Shown: positions 35,576-47,056 of the stretch, piece after piece
How positions within the stretch are numbered: position 1 is the stretch's first letter
Layout of the letters: each line of letters begins with the position of its first letter
Assembly (NCBI RefSeq): GCF_027595985.1
Contig: NC_073313.1
Coordinates: 110,602,552 to 110,666,551 of the forward strand
DNA: 64,000 nucleotides
Direction of reading: 5' to 3'
Source: Sorex araneus
Lineage: Eukaryota > Chordata > Mammalia > Eulipotyphla > Soricidae
Position numbers and translations under genes: made by a program
The notes under the pieces: generated by a model
Told to the model about the DNA's origin: nothing
Database searches by the model: none
What the model saw: the letters and a program-made list of their open reading frames with translations, nothing else

Positions 35576-36145
35576 TTTTTTAAAATCTAGCCACCTCTCT
35601 GCAGAACCAACTTAATGCTGCTTTTTTTGGCATTTCCGGTTATCTTTTGGGAAGCCCAAGTGTCCCTAGCAGCACAGCATCCTGAATTGCCATGACACAA
35701 AAATACAAGTAGGCAGAAAGAGCTAAGCATTTTGGAAACATGGTTAATAACAAGTTGAGATAAGTAGAAATGACACTCTTAAAATATGGGGCTCAAGAAA
35801 AAAGGTCTTTGCAAAAGAGGCATTTTGTGCTTTTTACAAGCAAAGGTCATAAATACAGTGGCAGCATTTTGCCACTTGTGAAATGGAGAGCTGTTTTCAT
35901 GTTACCTATAAAGTCTTCCCCTGACACATCTGTACTTCAAAAGTCATTAAAGCTATTCGCTTTTCTAGCAATAGTTTTTCCATTAACTTTCTGTCTTGAC
36001 AAATTTCAAGCAGATAAAGAGAACATTTCCTTGAAAGGATATTTTTTGATACAACTAGACATGGTTTAATCCTAAATCATTGAGCCTCAGAGAGAATATT
36101 CGCTAGATATTTCACATACTCTCTTTTTACCATGTGCCCGAACTT
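35576..36145. other. unique DNA
   Basis: It contains a 99-codon open frame at 35,770-36,069 that I do not recognise. It has no motif, splice context or codon signal that supports a gene. Confidence 0.4.
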
Positions 36146-36147
36146 AT

Positions 36148-36345
36148 AAAATGTTATGATCATTACAGTTATTGTTTCACAGATGAAGTATGTGAGGTTA
36201 AAACTTTTGAGAAATTTACTGTGGCTGATATGTGGAGCTAATACCTGAGCTGGAGTCTCAGGGTATTAGCTCTGGTTATTTGATCTGGTATTAGCTCAAT
36301 CCAGGTCTGACTTTAGAGCCTAAGTGATTAACCACCACACTTTCA
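36148..36345 (+). mobile_element. MIR-like ancient SINE
   Basis: cattacagttattgtttcac, agatgaagtatgtgaggtta, then aatccaggtctgactttaga and a terminal 'taaccaccacac' follow the MIR order on the plus strand. ggtattagct recurs inside. Confidence 0.6.
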
Positions 36346-36554
36346 TGTTATAAGTTATTAAAATAATAGATATAATTAATTAAATGTGTTTTATAAACCA
36401 CTTATTAAAATGATCAGCTTCTGTGTATTTTCCCATTAATTCTGGAATACCCATGCTCTTTAATAGCCATAAAAGCCATTAATAGTAGTTTTTAAGAGCC
36501 ATTAAAAACTACTATTTTCCAGTTCCCATCACAATACCTGGCACACAATAGATT

Positions 36555-36804
36555 GTCACTGTAGCACTGTCATCCCTTTGTTCATCGATTTGCTCAAGTG
36601 GGCACCAGTAATGTCTCCATTGTGAAACTTTTTGTTACTGTTTTGAGCATATGGAATACACCACGGGTAACTTGCCAGGTTCTGCTGTGTGGGAGGGATA
36701 CTCTTGGTAGCTTGCCGGACTCTCTGAGAAGGGAGGAGGAATCAAACCTGGTTCAGCCACGTGCAAGGCAAACGCTCTACCTGCTGTGCTATAGTTCCAG
36801 CCCA
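36555..36804 (-). mobile_element. type 2 SINE, antisense
   Basis: tcactgtagcactgtcatcc, then gtctccattgtgaaactttt, ending ctatagttccagccca. Full length. Confidence 0.94.
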
Positions 36805-36839
36805 TTCAATAATAATCCATCATGTAAATAAATAAATAA

Positions 36840-36960
36840 ATAAGTCACTGTTGTGTATATTACTGACCCTATTTTATAATAAAGAAAGTAAAACTAAAAG
36901 AGATTATCTTGCCAGGGTGTTACACAGATAAAAACTCATCCAGTCTAAAACTACCACTTT
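36840..36960 (+). mobile_element. MIR-like fragment
   Basis: accctattttataataaaga then gattatcttgccagggtgtt, acacagataaaa. It matches the MIR core order but is short. Confidence 0.5.
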
Positions 36961-37155
36961 TTATCTGTCCCATTGTTAAGGCTTAGAAAATGTCAGTCAG
37001 TGAAAATCGAGGACAGTAAGAGTACAGAATTAAGGTTTCTGTTGTCACTTGGAATGCTAAAGAATCAAACTTCTTCCCAATTTGCTGCTCATATCCCCCA
37101 GAATCTGCCCTACTACCTGTGTCTGTGAACTTATAATATTTGGGCTATAACATAT

Positions 37156-37330
37156 TTGTGTTTTTGCTTTTGGGGTCACACCCAGCGATGCACAGGGGTT
37201 ACTCCTGGCTCGTGCACTCAGGAATCACTCCTGGAGATGCTCGGGGAACCATATGGGATGCTGGGAATCAAACCCAGGTCGGCCGCGTGCAAGGCGAACG
37301 CCTTACCTGCCATGCTATCGCTCCAGCTCC
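37156..37330 (-). mobile_element. type 1 SINE, antisense, with 15-bp target duplication
   Basis: Perfect repeats tgggctataacatat at 37141-37155 and 37331-37345 flank ttggggtcacacccagcgat … atcgctccagctcc. Confidence 0.97.
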
Positions 37331-37444
37331 TGGGCTATAACATATAAGGGGCAATTATCTCATCTTCATTTAAGAGTAATCGAAGATTCCATATTATTAA
37401 ACAAATTTTGTGTGGATTATTTTACTGTTGGTATCCATGTGCTG

Positions 37445-37530
37445 TGTGTGTGTGCATTTGTGTTTGGTGCTGGAAATTGAATGAACAACCTCATGCATGT
37501 ACACTACCAGTGAACTACATCTCCAGCTGG
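37445..37530 (-). mobile_element. old tRNA-type SINE fragment
   Basis: tggtgctggaaattgaatga, cctcatgcatgtacactacc, gtgaactacatctccagct. It resembles the antisense of an older tRNA-derived SINE, distinct from types 1 and 2. Confidence 0.5.
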
Positions 37531-39929
37531 GTTATATTGCATTCTTTTCTGTTCCAAGCTGGCTAGATAATTTTCTTCACCCAAACTGAAATTAATCTGA
37601 AACTCTTCAAGATATTAGGCAGTAACTAAACAACCCATTTCTGCAAGCAAAATGCATTTTCAATGGTCTTTAGGTTTTCTTATTTCTCTAACTAGAGTTA
37701 CTGAAGTCCAAGACTGGTACAGCTCCCCACTGATTGCTGGTACCACTGCCACAAACATTATTCTATCCTGTAAACTCAGGTATTTGTAATGTGAAAACAT
37801 TCTACACTGTATCAAATTTAAATATTACATTAATATTAGAGAATATTAATAGATGAATAGGAAAGGAGACCTATTAAGAATATCACCACTAATAGTGTTC
37901 CAACTATGGCAGCCATAAGAAAATAATATAAATTCCACAGAGAATTAATTGCAGGCTTCCTTTACATATAAAAAAGTGTTCTGCAGCCTGCTCAGACAGA
38001 AATGAAATAAAAATATTTCTATACTTATTAGCATATAGCCTAGTAGGGAAGATAAGCATATACTATTATCAGTGCTGTGAGTATTAAAATGGAGAAATTC
38101 TAAGGAAGGTTTTATGCTAAATGAATCAGTTTAATATACTTACTCCATACCAGGAGATTTGGATAGCGTAACCTTCCTCAGAATTTCCACATAGAAATAG
38201 AGTTTTGTGATAAGGGTGTCCAGTAATCAAACTTTCATTGTCTACAGGAAATATAATATCAGCAATAATTTCCATTATTGATGTTTGCTGAATGCCAAGA
38301 ACTTTTATAATTTATCACAATTTATTACAGTGAATTAGGAATAAAGATTTTAAAAATATGGAAACTAGAGATGTAACATATCCCAGAGCTTGGGCTTTGA
38401 ATTCATATAGATGAATTCCAAATGTCATGATTTCCACTTTTCCAAGCTACTTTCAGAATATAGAGAAAGCGAAAATTGTAGCCAAGGATCTAATTATAAA
38501 TAATTGTATGTTATTAGGAAACTTTTTCTGGTGGAAGAAATGTTGAATATATACATTGCCTGACTCAAAGTTTACTGACATAATATAATAATAGTGTAAT
38601 ACTTAGATTCTATAAGATGTTCTTCCTTGTGTAGGATAATATCAACTTTGAATGACAGCAAGACTGCTTATGTACAATACAGGATATTCCCTGTATTTCT
38701 AATTTATTTCCTAAGGCTAGGTGGAGATGGAAAGACTATTTACCAGAGCTGGTTAGAGCGTAGCATAAAGAAACAAAAGCTTGACCCAAACCATTTTCCA
38801 TACCTGAGCCTCGAAATTTTCATCAGTGAGGTTACATTTTTTTCTTTTTTGTAAGGCTATAGGAAAGCTTGTTTTAACAGAAAAACATGAACTAAGTTTA
38901 TGAACTAAGTAAGTATTTCATACTGTTTTCTCCACCTTGAGCAGGGCTGAAGGTTACCATGGGGACCTAGAAATGTAAAAATGAAAAATGTTTGTATCTA
39001 AGTTGACTAGACTCTGTCAGCTCATCAGTTCCAAGTGATGTTCAGTACTAAGTGAATTGCATTTAATGAATTAAAGATGTAAAGGACAGTGGGAAGCATA
39101 AATGTAGAAGAAGATAGTTCATTTTAAATTTTGAAGACTCATTTTATGACCATTTGAAATCTTCAGATCGTAAGTTTTCCATGTTTCCCTTAATTATTTC
39201 CTAGAAATAGTATATACTATTTTATATGTTGGGGCATCAGAAATGAACAGAGAAACCAAGCCAAGCATCAAACTTGTCAATGGTTCTGGTGTATTTTAAC
39301 CATTGACCTCTTCAGGAAAGTAGCTATGAAATAGGTGGACAAGGTGGGGAAATATTCAAGTGGGTTATAGTCATGACAATTAGATTCTTAGCTACTCAAG
39401 TAAAACCAAAATGGGAAAAAATTTAGTTGACTGCCTCAGTTTACAGCATCAATGGTTCATAATTTTGATCAATGATAAAATCAACAGAATTAGTAACTTT
39501 GAAAGAACGTGGTGATATTTATGATGAATCCCTCTTTTCCTAATTCTTTTAGTACCAGTTCTAACTATGCACTAGGTCATCTTGTCTTTGTTTACATTCC
39601 ACTGATGGTGCTAAACTCATCATTTACTTCAAGTAGAAATTCATTCTGTTTCTAATTCCACCCTTCTAATCACATTTTCAGATGGTTCTTTCCTTGTCTA
39701 AGAAAAAATTTTCTTCTCCATGAGAATTCTTTAGAGAGTTATATATGGATACTCCCTTGACTTTACTTGACTTCACATCTTGACATCTTTGTTTTCTTAC
39801 CTAAAACAGCAAATTTATTCTAAAGATTGAATGAGATGTTAGAAATACATTTTCTTCTCTCATTAAACTTTGATTTAATTAATGTCAAAATTCTATGACA
39901 TATTTTATCAAGTATTTTCATTAAAAAAG
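37531..39929. other. unique intergenic DNA with a MIR-like piece
   Basis: No gene was recognised. A MIR-like stretch lies near 38,275-38,400 (tttgctgaatgccaagaact … agagcttgggctttga). The rest is unique AT-rich DNA. Confidence 0.45.
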
Positions 39930-40032
39930 TATGTTGGCAGTGCTTAGGAACCGTATCAAATTCTGGAGACCAAACCCAGGTCTGCTGCATGCAAGGCAAG
40001 TGCCCTGCAAGTTGTATTGTCTTTCTGTCCCC
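39930..40032 (-). mobile_element. SINE fragment, antisense
   Basis: ccaaacccaggtctgctgca, then aggcaagtgccctgc. Only the tRNA-like half remains. Confidence 0.6.
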
Positions 40033-41065
40033 TTTATTGATATCAAGTCCCTTAGGTATTATTAACTGGTTATTCCTCATCACTTGGTTTTAATTCTGTG
40101 ACATTTCTTACCTAGCATGCGACTTTCAGTATTCCCATCTGAAATATAAGCCTTGTGACTGCAAATAAGGCACTTATCTTAAAAGCTAATAAATTACATC
40201 TGCCACAACCACATGCACACACATGAATGAGACACAAAACATTACCCCTTTTCTCTGGAGCTTTTAAGATGCACTGCTATCATTAACAAGTCTATTAATA
40301 TTGAATGAAAGTGCCTAACTGAGACAGTTATGAGACTATTCCACCACTGATAAAGCAGGAATTGGGGGTAATGTTCATTTAAACTGCTGGGAAGATTTGA
40401 GTACCCTGCCAGCTCCAGCTGCCTTCTTGTCCACTGCTTTGATTGCACCCACAGAAAGTGTTTCCTCATATCAGAAACAGAAAAACACAATAGAAAATGA
40501 CAGTCAGAGAAGTTCTAAACAAAAGATTACTTTCCGGAAACAGTATTAATAATGGCAGCATGAACAGACTTCCATGATTTGGAAAAATCTTCATGCTTTC
40601 CTCCAGAATGACAAGAATCTTTTCAGTCAGCTCATATATTTGAGCAGTGTAACAATCCAGCAAGGTGAATATTCAGCATGTATTTTCCTAAAAGTTCAAA
40701 ATATTCATCTGATGTATGATGTCATCTATTTCTATTGGCAGGTCCTTTTTGCCATCACCACTCATATTGAAACAATGGTTATTTATATTTTTGATATTAT
40801 ACTCACTTTCCCCCAAGAAAGAGCTTCAATCAGTGATTAATGGTACATTTCAACAAACTTTACATTAGTTGTAACATTGACTGAAACAAACATGACCATC
40901 ATGCCAGATGTGAGAACACTTAGTTCTACCATTGCATCAATAATGCACATATTGCAGAATTTTTTAGTTATGCAATTTGGTGGCCATACAACCAAGAACT
41001 TCAAGACATATGCTCCATTCTTTTGCCATTTTTGTGAGTGTCTTCCCATGCCTTGAATAAAAGTA

Positions 41066-41308
41066 TCACTGTATCACTGTCATCCCATTGCTATTCCACT
41101 TGCTCGACCGGGCACCAGTAATGTCTCCATTGTGAGACTTGTTACTGTTTTTGGCATATCGAATACGCCATGGGTAGCTTGCCAGGCTCTTCCGTGAGGG
41201 AGGGGTACTCTCGGTAGCTTGGCAGGCTCTCAAAGAGGGAAGGAGGAATCAAACCTGGGTCAGCCGTGTGCAAGGCAAATGTCCTACCCACTGTGCTATC
41301 GCCCCAAC
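41066..41308 (-). mobile_element. type 2 SINE, antisense, left arm of an inverted pair
   Basis: tcactgtatcactgtcatcc, gtctccattgtgagacttgt, ending ctatcgccccaacc. Its 3' end faces left and abuts a target-duplication copy (tgaataaaagtat, about 41054-41066). Confidence 0.95.
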
Positions 41309-41310
41309 CA

Positions 41311-41406
41311 GTACACCAAATCTTTACGTTTTTCCAAGAGTCACATAAAATTCTATGCAGCCAATAACAATCAATCAATTAATGCAAGTAATATAGCATT
41401 AATTAG
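41311..41406. repeat. 96-bp duplicate of 42221-42316, between two SINEs
   Basis: It aligns without gaps to 42221-42316 with 8 differences in 96. The shared core is caatcaatcaattaatgcaa. Both copies lie directly to the right of an antisense SINE head and have the same orientation. Confidence 0.95.
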
Positions 41407-41414
41407 TGAATTAA

Positions 41415-41644
41415 TCAGCACAGCGGGTAGGACTTTTGCCTTGCATGCAGCCGACCTGGGTTGATTCCTCCATCCTTCTCGGAGAGGCCGGCAAGCTACC
41501 AAGAGTATGCAGCTTGCATGGCAAAGCCTGGCAAGCTACTCATGGCATATTCAATATGCCAAAAATAGTAACAAGTCTCACAATGGAGACATTACTGGTG
41601 CCTTGTTGAGCAAATCGAATAGCAATGGGACGACAGTGATACGG
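41415..41644 (+). mobile_element. type 2 SINE, plus, right arm of an inverted pair
   Basis: It starts cagcacagcgggtaggac, so the first dozen bases of the head are missing, and ends gggacgacagtgatacgg. Its 3' end faces right and abuts the second target-duplication copy tgaataaaagtat (41645-41657). Confidence 0.95.
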
Positions 41645-42078
41645 TGAATAAAAGTATATTAGCCCTTAACTCTAATATGTTGTCTCCATTCTAACAAGAA
41701 GTTGGAACTAGTAATTTTGTGTCAGAGTTGTAACCAATTTTCTTCATGTAGGTGCTGAATTCCTTAACGATTTCATCATATTTTGTATGTCTGTAGGTGA
41801 TATAGTGAGATTGAGTTTGTTAAAATATAGTGTTTATTAACAAAACTTAGTTGTTTAATATCCAATGTGTAAGCCATAAAGGCAGCCTCGCAGGTCTACA
41901 GTTTTTGGAAATCACCCTTTAAAATTAACTACCGCACACAACAGTAATCAGGATGGTACAGTCAGACTGAAATTCACCTGTACTCATGTTTTTGATAAGT
42001 TTCTGTGCTAAGGAATTAATGATGGTCGCATAGAGTTTCTGGTTTTGAATTTCCACAATAGTGACACAACATTGAGTA

Positions 42079-42220
42079 TTTTTTTTTGCTTTTTGGGTCA
42101 CACCCAGCAATGGAATTACTCTTGGCGGTGCTTGGGGGACCATATAGGATGCTGGGAATCAAGCCCTGGTTGGCTGCATGCAAGGCAAATGCCCTACCCA
42201 CTATACTATTGCTCCAACCC
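42079..42220 (-). mobile_element. type 1 SINE, antisense, internally deleted
   Basis: ttgctttttgggtcacaccc joins directly to gaattactcttggcggtgct, so about 32 bp of the usual body is absent. It ends attgctccaacccc. Flanks acattgagta and acactgagtc may be diverged target duplications. Confidence 0.93.
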
Positions 42221-42316
42221 CTACACTGAGTCTTTAAGTTTTTCCAAGAGTCACATAAAATTCCAGGCAGCCAATAACAATCAATCAATTAATGCAAGTA
42301 ATCTAGCATTAATTAG

Positions 42317-44180
42317 ATACTCATGAAATCATATTACCTTAAAAGCCCATAAAATGTTTGATATGACTAAATAAAAATAGATTTGACCTTTCAATTCTTT
42401 CAAAATATAAATGCAAACCAAACCTCTGCATTTATATTGAGGCCCACCATGTCTTCAGCACATAAAGACTTGAAATGAGATTAGGATACTATCATGCCAC
42501 AGAAGTTATTTACCATATGTTTTTAATAGCCATAAACTCCAAATGGCACTGCATTTCATCTTTAGCATTTCAAGAATCTCTAGAATATAGCTACTTCCAC
42601 TGGAGTCTTTCACCACTCATAATATTGGTATTCTTCAAGGCCTGAATCAAGTTTACAACTGAAAGCAAAGGGGCAATGTTCTGTCTCTGGGGACTTGCCT
42701 TGACTCTATGTGATGTTTTCTTATATATTCATATATATAAAGTTTATGGGTCCTATCTTGTAATATATTTTGCCTGTAAATACTTGCCAGATACTCCCCT
42801 ATATTTTCTAAGTCTTGTTCTTTGTTAGATTGGCCAAAGAAAAGAGTATGCATGGGTTATTTTCCATTGAGAATGTATTATCACCAGGATTGGAACTGAT
42901 GACTAAGCAACACTCAGTCTCTCAGTTCTATGAGGTGACTGAAAACAGAGCAAACTAAAGAGGGAAGGTATATGAAGGAGTGGACTGGGAAATACAACTG
43001 TAGTAGAAATGCTAAAGAGGCCCACGGGGCAAGAACTCAAATGGAATAAATGAGGATCATTATAATAGTTTTGCACAATATTAAGAGGAAACTGGGAGGC
43101 TGTTATAGGGAATATTTGTAGAATTGTTCATGACTCATTTAGTTTCTCCATGCAAACCAGAAGGAAAGAGAACATTTAAAGAAAGATGTGAGGTCTGAGT
43201 GACAACAAATAGCAGATCGACCCAATCTGGGTGCTGACTCAGACAAGCTATAGTTCTTTTACCTCATTGAATCCAATTTTCTACCTCATTCTGGCAAAGC
43301 AGAGCATGAGTATCTCCCACAGCCAGAACCCTAAGATAAGAGTTGGCTCAATTTCTATCCTTTCTCAAACCCTGAAACAAGCTTGTCACAGAATGCCTAA
43401 ACCAGGCCTGTACTATCTAACTGTTTAGACATAACCAGTTAGCCTCAGACAGAGCCTTGAAAGGAAGCCATCTACTTATCACACACTTTAGGAGAATTTG
43501 GAGTTAATTATTTCTTCTTAAAATTATTTTATTGTATTTCTGACAAACAATATTGTTAGTAGTAGGACTTCATACATAGATCATTCCAGCATCACACCCT
43601 CTGAAAAAGTGTCTATTTCATTCTGCCATTGTACCAGTGTCCACCTCCCCAATGCAATTCCCTCCCTCATCCCCCACCTTTATTAAAAAAGTAAACAATA
43701 GTGAAAGAGAGCTGACCTTTGAGTACTTACCTAAAATTTCTTGAAATTACTGTCTGTGAAACTGTTACATCAACAACATCTAGAGTTTGATTAAAATGCA
43801 GGCCATCTATTCTTATCAGAAACCAATTGAATCACCTAGTTTAAGTAATGAGGTCCAAGAATCTGAATGTAAAACTTTCAGAGACTTTAATGTACTATCA
43901 ATTTTGAGAACCCTTGACAAATTTTGGTGCACTATGTAATTTGTATCAAATATTCCCAAGGTAAATTTTAAAGACAAAATCATCTGGAGGTACCTATATA
44001 AACTTGCATTTCTGGATATTCTGAACCATAATACTTTACTTGCAATAAAATTTGTAAAAAATCAGGCTCTTTGTTGTAGATGTACAAAAATTGACCCAGA
44101 GAGAAGAAGCTACATGCTCAAGACTGTCATTCTTGATGCTGACAGAACTAGGAACAAACCCAAGTGCCCAGAAAAATCCA

Positions 44181-44213
<33 letters not shown>

Positions 44214-44387
44214 TCTTTGATCCCCTCTTTAGGGCTATTTATAAATAAGTTTAGTTCCCATAGTCACAGTATTTCTTGAATTCTTTTGAACTCAAAAGGA
44301 AGAATGAAGTTAATCTGTGATGATTGCATGACCCTAGACCAAAGTTTCTCCTTCAATGAGTCGTTTAGAACAGCTTAAAAATAAATC
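42317..44387. other. unique intergenic DNA, old L1 tail at 43.5 kb
   Basis: No gene was recognised. 43,510-43,690 (acttcatacatagatcattc, then catcacaccctctgaaaaag) resembles the antisense tail of older L1. (AT)n lies at about 44,179-44,213. Confidence 0.45.
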
Positions 44388-44545
44388 AGGAGCCACAACA
44401 ATAGGGGTATTTCCACAGAGCTGACTCTCGTTCAATCCCAAGCATCCCATAGATACCATAGATAGGGTCCCTCCTAGACTGATAGGAGTGATCCCTGAGC
44501 TCAGAGCCAGGAGCACCACCGGGTTTGCCCCCACAAACACACACA
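44388..44545 (+). mobile_element. diverged type 1 SINE
   Basis: caggagccacaacaataggg, a box-B-like ctcgttcaatcccaagcatc, then gagtgatccctgagctcaga. The tail is replaced by (CA)n and (TA)n. Confidence 0.75.
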
Positions 44546-44549
44546 CACG

Positions 44550-44550
<1 letters not shown>

Positions 44551-44601
<51 letters not shown>
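44551..44601 (+). repeat. (TA)n microsatellite
   Basis: About 25 uninterrupted ta units, grown from the tail of the preceding SINE through a short acacacac run. Confidence 0.97.
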
Positions 44602-44605
<4 letters not shown>

Positions 44606-44849
44606 CAGTATAAGGTATCAAGGTTTTCTTACAAGAGTAGGATACTACAAGCTACAAGCCTTTCTTTAATAGGGTTTCAAAGGGCTCTAGAGTAGAGTAG
44701 AGTACTTACATAATAAAAAAAAAACTGTTGACTCTGGCTTTGAGTTGAAATGAATAAAAACATCAAAATGACACTTACTAAACCTATTTTAGACTATTAA
44801 GACTATTTATATAGTATTTGAAGTAAAACAAGTTTTTTTGTGGGAAGGA

Positions 44850-45400
44850 TACAGTTAAAGGTACATGCTTAAGAGTGATCATGAGATTGTGCAGAATGGA
44901 AAGAGTCAGTACATATCACAAGCATGGATGTGTTGGTGGGCCATTTCCTCAGAATGCAGAAATGCAACTTAATGTGCAACAGTGCAAATTTCAAGAGGGG
45001 AAATGCTAGCCATGGTATGTGAATGACTCTTCCTCTGCTAAGTGAGTTTATATACAGATTTTCCATTTTCTTCTCCCCTAACCTGTCAATTGCTAGGGTG
45101 GTTGTCAAGGGTGGGTGCTCTGGTCAGTGGGTCTTTTTTTATATTATTTGCATGGAGATTGTTCCACTGTTGAGCCTTTTCTAAGCTGGAGATGTGTGGT
45201 TGGGGCAGGGGGATTGAGGAGGGTCTTCAAGCCACCTCTCCTCTCAGGAAGCATTTTTGTACCAGTCCTAAAATTCTGCATCTCAAAAGTTTTCCAGTCT
45301 CCTGAAAATGTTCTTTTGTTTCAAAGTCCTTCATGTCTTATTGCTAGTATGGGTTTCAGAAAATATTTTCCCAAGCATATTGGAGGGGGTGTCAGTTGAA
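44850..45400 (+). repeat. unidentified interspersed repeat, copy 1
   Basis: It shares ordered blocks with 48,940-49,320: cagaatggaaagagtcagta/tagaatgaagagtatcagta, then cctctgctaagt/tctctgccaagt, then ttgctagggtggttgtcaag/ttgctagagtggttgccaag, then gggtttcagaaaa/aggtttcagaaac. This copy has about 185 bp (45,125-45,310) that the other lacks. The family is not recognised. Confidence 0.7.
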
Positions 45401-46250
45401 ACATACATCAATTAAGTAAATGTGTAAGCGAAGCAGTTTGAAACATCTATCAACTAATGCTTGGATGTGTGTAATTTTACAGCAAAAACTGGTCTGAGCT
45501 TATTAATGTGATTCTCCAACTGTACCCACATGAGTTTCCAGCTCTCCCTGCTCTGTTCCTCAAGCTAATGTTCTTAACATCTTCCAAACTGGTATGTTCT
45601 ACACAGATCTTCTGGAACAATCCAGCAGAAGTCCACTGCCTCTAAGTAAAAACAGTTTACAAAATGATAAGGCAAGATAGATTTTCTTGGAGGGATTAAG
45701 TAATTGACACTGGCAAGTATATAATTTGCATTTGGGATAATGATTATAATCTTAACAAGTGTTTCACCAGTGCTACATAATTAGAAAAATTAAGTTTGCT
45801 GCCACCTTGAATATAAAATCCATTGAAGAAGCATGAGACCTCTATAGAGATTCTGGAATTTCTGAGGTTGAAGGGAAAGAGCGTGATGCAGGAACAGGGA
45901 AGAAAAAGTCACAGTCACACCTTTCAACTCCAAACAAGTTGGTATGGGTTGGTAATCTCTTATGTTTAATTCAGATTTCAAAAATAAAAGTGCAGCTTTT
46001 TAAAAAAGTATTGCAAAATCTCACTTGGCAACAAAATCTTACCTGAACTAACATAAAATTAATCTATTTTTTAGTCTGAATATGCAGACATTTTCCTGAA
46101 GAAATGTTAATGAATTAATTATGGGATGTTTTACAGACACTACTGGGAGTGTTATGTTATAAACAGTACATATTCTGTGTTAACATTCTAAAAGCTGAAA
46201 AAAATTAAAACATAGTCAAACAGCAGATTACAGACCTTAAATAATAATAT
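45401..46250. other. unique intergenic DNA
   Basis: No gene, RNA or repeat was recognised. Confidence 0.45.
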
Positions 46251-46254
46251 TTAA

Positions 46255-46470
46255 TATTCATAGAGCACTTATCATCTGTTTGAAGTTGTGCTAATCTCTT
46301 ATCTCATTTAATCCTCACATACTGTGAAGAGGTATTAAAATCATCTCCATTTTATAATTTGAAAGCTAATTTTCAGAGCAGCAAAACAACTTGCCAGTAT
46401 CATAGAACTTTGGATCTAGTCAGTATTTGTATCCAGACCAATCTAATTTCATAACCTCTTGCCTGAGAGA
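46255..46470 (+). mobile_element. MIR
   Basis: agagcacttatcatctgttt, tatctcatttaatcctcaca, ctccattttataatttgaaa, aacaacttgccagtatcata and a 3' portion with tgtatccagacca follow the MIR consensus order on the plus strand, nearly full length. Confidence 0.9.
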
Positions 46471-46891
46471 TTTGAACAATTGAAATGGAGAGAGTGTGGG
46501 CTCTTGGTGGGCTTTATGTTGCTATCTGCTCTATGTTATTTAAAGATATGCCCCCTCTTTTACTGAATGCTATTAAAGAAAATATCTTTATTCCTTGAAG
46601 TTCCTTTAAATGATTTTCTCAGAAATCCACAGTACAGCTTGGTAAAATACAGATTGTGAAAATCTATTCCAGAAATAATTAATCAGAATTGCTAGAGATT
46701 ATGACTACATTATTTTCTTTATTTATGTATGAGAGAAAAGACTGTTTTGAGAAATAACAATTGTTGACTCTTATCATTAGTTAAACATTTAGCCATAAGT
46801 TGATACTTATCTGAACTCACAGGAATAAACTCATGACAGGTATCTGACAGTGGAAGACATTTGAAAATCAGGACTTAAAAGGATTCTAGAA

Positions 46892-47056
46892 AGGGGGGCA
46901 AGAGCTAGGGTACCTGTCTTGCACTCAGCCACCCTGGGTCCAATCCCCAGCACCACACGTGGTCCTCTGAACCTGCCAGGAAGGATTCTTGAATATAGAG
47001 CCAGTCGTAATTCCTGAGCAGCAACACTAAATGTGGCCCAAAATCAAACAAAAATA
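46892..47056 (+). mobile_element. diverged type 1 SINE
   Basis: ggggggcaagagctagggta, gtccaatccccagcaccaca, ctgccaggaaggattcttga, with the tail ccaaaatcaaacaaaaa. Confidence 0.8.

Larger units (their letters stand above)
40083..42270 (-). pseudogene. EEF1A1P: EEF1A processed pseudogene
   Basis: Intronless, decayed copy of translation elongation factor 1-alpha (the GTPase that delivers aminoacyl-tRNA to the ribosome), read from right to left. Conceptual pieces appear in the right order. 42078-41925 gives KLIKNMSTGEFQSDC, against the family's G-domain region. 41788-41697 gives [18 protein letters not shown]. 41060-40836 ends VNVTTNVKFVEMYH. 40660-40500 gives MLDCYTAQIYELTEK. 40490-40380 gives FSVSDMRKHFLWVQSKQW. 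A 3' UTR-like stretch then runs to about 40083, ending gtcacagaatt. The 5' end is missing: sequence is recognisable only from about codon 65. Frameshifts, stops, a type 1 SINE (42079-42220) and an inverted SINE pair (41066-41644) break it. EEF1A1 is more likely than EEF1A2 because of the 3' UTR resemblance, recalled from memory. It encodes no functional protein. Confidence 0.9.

Noticed and set aside
35770..36069. 99-codon open frame
   Set aside because: No recognisable family, no start or splice support; length is compatible with chance in this much DNA.
40837..41049. 70-codon minus frame that looks like a novel small protein
   Set aside because: It is the middle of the EEF1A pseudogene read through a frameshift.
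44551..44601. AT-rich run as a replication or cruciform element
   Set aside because: It is a plain TA microsatellite grown from a SINE tail; no further support.
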